Part shown: in pieces, positions 6,515 to 7,802 of the stretch
Position numbering within the stretch: the stretch's first letter is position 1
Layout: every line of letters starts with the position of its first letter
DNA from: an uncultured Flavobacteriales bacterium
GTDB lineage: Bacteria; Bacteroidota; Bacteroidia; Flavobacteriales_D; Crocinitomicaceae
Direction of reading: 5' to 3'
Assembly: GCA_903879765.1 (NCBI GenBank)
Contig: CAIRMS010000157.1
Span: forward strand, 1-7,802
DNA length: 7,802 bases
Notes under the pieces: generated by a model
What the model saw: only the letters and a program-made list of their open reading frames with translations
What the model was told of the DNA's origin: nothing
Database searches by the model: none
Translations under genes and position numbers: made by a program

Positions 6515-7192
6515 TTATTTTTCAATTTCAATTAATTCTACTTCAAAAACCAAAGGCATGTATGCCTTAATCGTTGGAGACGGCGAACTTGGTCCGTAAG
6601 CTAATTCCTGAGGGATGTAAAATCGGTATTTAGCACCCGCTTTCATTAACTGAACACCTTCTGTCCATCCTTTAATTACTTGATCCAATCCGAAGGAAAT
6701 CGGCTCTCCACGTTCAACAGAACTATCAAAAACAACTCCTTCTGGCGTTGTTCCGTGGTAATGCACTTTTACTTTTGAAGTTGCCGTTGGATGTGGTCCC
6801 TTTCCTTCTTTTAATACCTCATATTGCAAACCAGAAGCTGTTACCTCTATTCCTTTTCTTTTTGCATTTTTCGCTAAAAACTCTTCACCAACTGACTTGT
6901 AAGCCATGTTGTTCATTTCTTCTTGCGCTTGCATCGCTTGTTGTTTCTGTTGAAAGAAGTTATTCAACATCGCATTCCCAGGATCCGAACACATGGGCGC
7001 TTGTTTCGTCATGGCATCTTGAAGTCCTTTCATCAGTAATTCAACATTTGCCTCACTAAAATCTTTCATGATACTAGATCCGATATTCATACCAACCAAG
7101 TAACTCACCGAGTCAACTTTTGATAATTGTGCATTAGCTGAAACGCTATACATCAATGCGGCTATTGCCATTGTTTTTTTCATCATTTTCAT
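6515..7192 (-). CDS. Secreted FKBP-type peptidyl-prolyl isomerase, Mip/FkpA-like
   Basis: This 225-residue proline isomerase should act in the periplasm. The signal peptide covers about 1-21 (MKMMKK, hydrophobic core, then SANA|QL). Residues 25-112 form the N-terminal dimerisation region of Mip/FkpA-type proteins: SYLVGMNIGSS (30-40), MKGLQDAM (54-61), and a long Gln/Met/Glu-rich helix at about 75-110. The FKBP domain (about 118-225) keeps the active-site set: Tyr145 (KVHYHGT), Phe155-Asp156 (VFDSS), Val172-Ile173 and Trp176 (QVIKGWTEG), Tyr199 (LAYG) and Phe216 (LVFEVEL). The loop after LAYG reads PSSPSPTIKAYMP instead of the common GIPPN-like form, so the 80s loop is altered. ATG 7192 lies 6 nt after the nadK stop, and the dual immunophilin begins one base after this gene's TAA, so the three genes form one operon. 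The two neighbours probably share export and a folding role. Confidence 0.93.
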   Translation of the reverse strand: MKMMKKTMAIAALMYSVSANAQLSKVDSVSYLVGMNIGSSIMKDFSEANVELLMKGLQDAMTKQAPMCSDPGNAMLNNFFQQKQQAMQAQEEMNNMAYKSVGEEFLAKNAKRKGIEVTASGLQYEVLKEGKGPHPTATSKVKVHYHGTTPEGVVFDSSVERGEPISFGLDQVIKGWTEGVQLMKAGAKYRFYIPQELAYGPSSPSPTIKAYMPLVFEVELIEIEK

Positions 7193-7198
7193 TTATTA

Positions 7199-7801
7199 TT
7201 AATTACGGGTATCAATTCCCCAAAGCATTTTATTTCGAATCGTATCGAGAAAATTATTATCCTCAAATTTAACAACATTAATCATAAATTCCGCTTTCGT
7301 CACGATGACATCTTCCCCTTGTTTGATGTGCTTCGAAACACCATCTAAACTTAGCAAATAACTGCGATCTCTTCCTTCAACGCTTAAGGTAATTGGCATG
7401 TGATCGGGAACAACAACTGGACGAACATTCAAATTATGTGGAGCAATAGGCGTTAATATATGCACCTGACATCCAGGGGTTATGATAGGTCCACCACAAC
7501 TAAGACTATAAGCAGTTGAGCCCGTTGGTGTTGAAACGATGAGTCCATCTGCCCAATAAGAATTCAAAAATTTCTTGTCCAAATAGGCATGAACAGTTAC
7601 CATGGAAGAAGTGTCTTTTTTCTGTAAGGTAAGCTCGTTAAGTGCAAAATTATCCTCACCAAAAACGTCGTCAACCGTTGAAACACGCAAAAGAGAACGT
7701 TTTTGAAATTCGAATTGCTTGTCCCTACCCTGTGCTAATTTGTCGTAAATATGGTCTTTTGAAATGTTAGATAAGAATCCAAGTCGCCCCGTATTAATCC
7801 C
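7199..7801 (-). CDS. nadK: NAD kinase, C-terminal 200 residues (5' end beyond the window)
   Basis: NAD kinase phosphorylates NAD with ATP to make NADP in the cytoplasm. The reading frame enters the window at 7801 with GINTGRLGFLSN, the conserved strand-turn motif that follows the ATP/diacylglycerol-kinase-like GGDGT loop. It continues with NEL (matching the family's NExxL-type segment, here FALNELTLQ), YWADGLIVSTPTGSTAYSLS and GGPIITP, the characteristic NAD-binding block. It closes with the beta-rich C-terminal domain, whose SLDGVSKHIKQGEDVIV stretch matches the family's DGQ-like motif. About 90 N-terminal residues, including GGDGT, lie outside the window. The frame is open to the edge, so the internal TTG at 7690 is not the start. 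The stop (7199-7201) is 6 nt before the FKBP ATG, and the operon promoter is out of view. Confidence 0.95.
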   Translation of the reverse strand, partial: GINTGRLGFLSNISKDHIYDKLAQGRDKQFEFQKRSLLRVSTVDDVFGEDNFALNELTLQKKDTSSMVTVHAYLDKKFLNSYWADGLIVSTPTGSTAYSLSCGGPIITPGCQVHILTPIAPHNLNVRPVVVPDHMPITLSVEGRDRSYLLSLDGVSKHIKQGEDVIVTKAEFMINVVKFEDNNFLDTIRNKMLWGIDTRN

Positions 7802-7802
7802 C

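Noticed and set aside
6514..6531. TTG start giving a 376-residue immunophilin
   Set aside because: It overlaps the upstream FKBP gene. The ATG at 6513 follows that gene's stop by one base and gives a standard signal peptide.
7688..7690. TTG at 7690 as the start of nadK
   Set aside because: The frame continues upstream with the conserved INTGRLGF motif to the window edge, so this codon is internal.
1..7802. Mobile element, CRISPR array, tRNA/rRNA or defence system
   Set aside because: I found no transposase, terminal repeats, direct-repeat arrays, cloverleaf-like sequence or defence domains. All coding loci belong to ordinary families.

Overview
The window looks like ordinary chromosomal DNA from a Bacteroidota bacterium, most likely a Flavobacteriales member. 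I lean towards a Fluviicola/Crocinitomicaceae-like lineage, but this is an inference from protein character, not a measured placement. Supporting signs are AT-rich sequence, a secreted protein with a type A C-terminal sorting domain of the type IX secretion system (T9SS), a DUF4159 protein, a two-domain cyclophilin-FKBP immunophilin, few recognisable Shine-Dalgarno sites, and candidate -7 boxes of the Bacteroidota form TAnnTTTG.

There are ten protein-coding loci in three transcription blocks. Block 1 (minus strand, about 1788 down to 1) runs mscS-type channel, then hotdog thioesterase, then a DUF1295 membrane protein. The last is frameshifted and runs off the left edge. Block 2 (plus strand, 1949-5404) runs ribD, EamA-type transporter, DUF4159 protein and T9SS-sorted secreted protein. 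Its junctions are a 1-nt overlap (TAATG), a 4-nt overlap (ATGA) and a 5-nt gap, so it reads as one operon with probable translational coupling. Block 3 (minus strand, 7801 down to 5401) runs NAD kinase (cut by the right edge), a secreted Mip/FkpA-like FKBP and a secreted cyclophilin-FKBP fusion, with gaps of only 6 and 1 nt.

Blocks 1 and 2 diverge from a 160-bp intergenic region (1789-1948) that holds weak promoter candidates. It is the only gene-free stretch of note and is under 300 bases. Blocks 2 and 3 converge, and their stop codons share the four bases TTAA at 5401-5404. A perfect 10-bp hairpin inside the 3' end of the T9SS gene is placed and oriented to end block 3 transcription.

Functionally the window mixes cofactor biosynthesis (riboflavin, NADP), osmotic protection, envelope protein folding (three PPIase domains in two adjacent secreted proteins) and protein export. 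I see no mobile element, CRISPR array, RNA gene, phage gene or defence system, and no convincing undescribed system. The observations most worth checking are the single-base frameshift in the DUF1295 gene, the dual-family immunophilin next to a second FKBP, the terminator-like hairpin inside a coding sequence, and the MscS channel that ends before the usual C-terminal FPxPQ segment.
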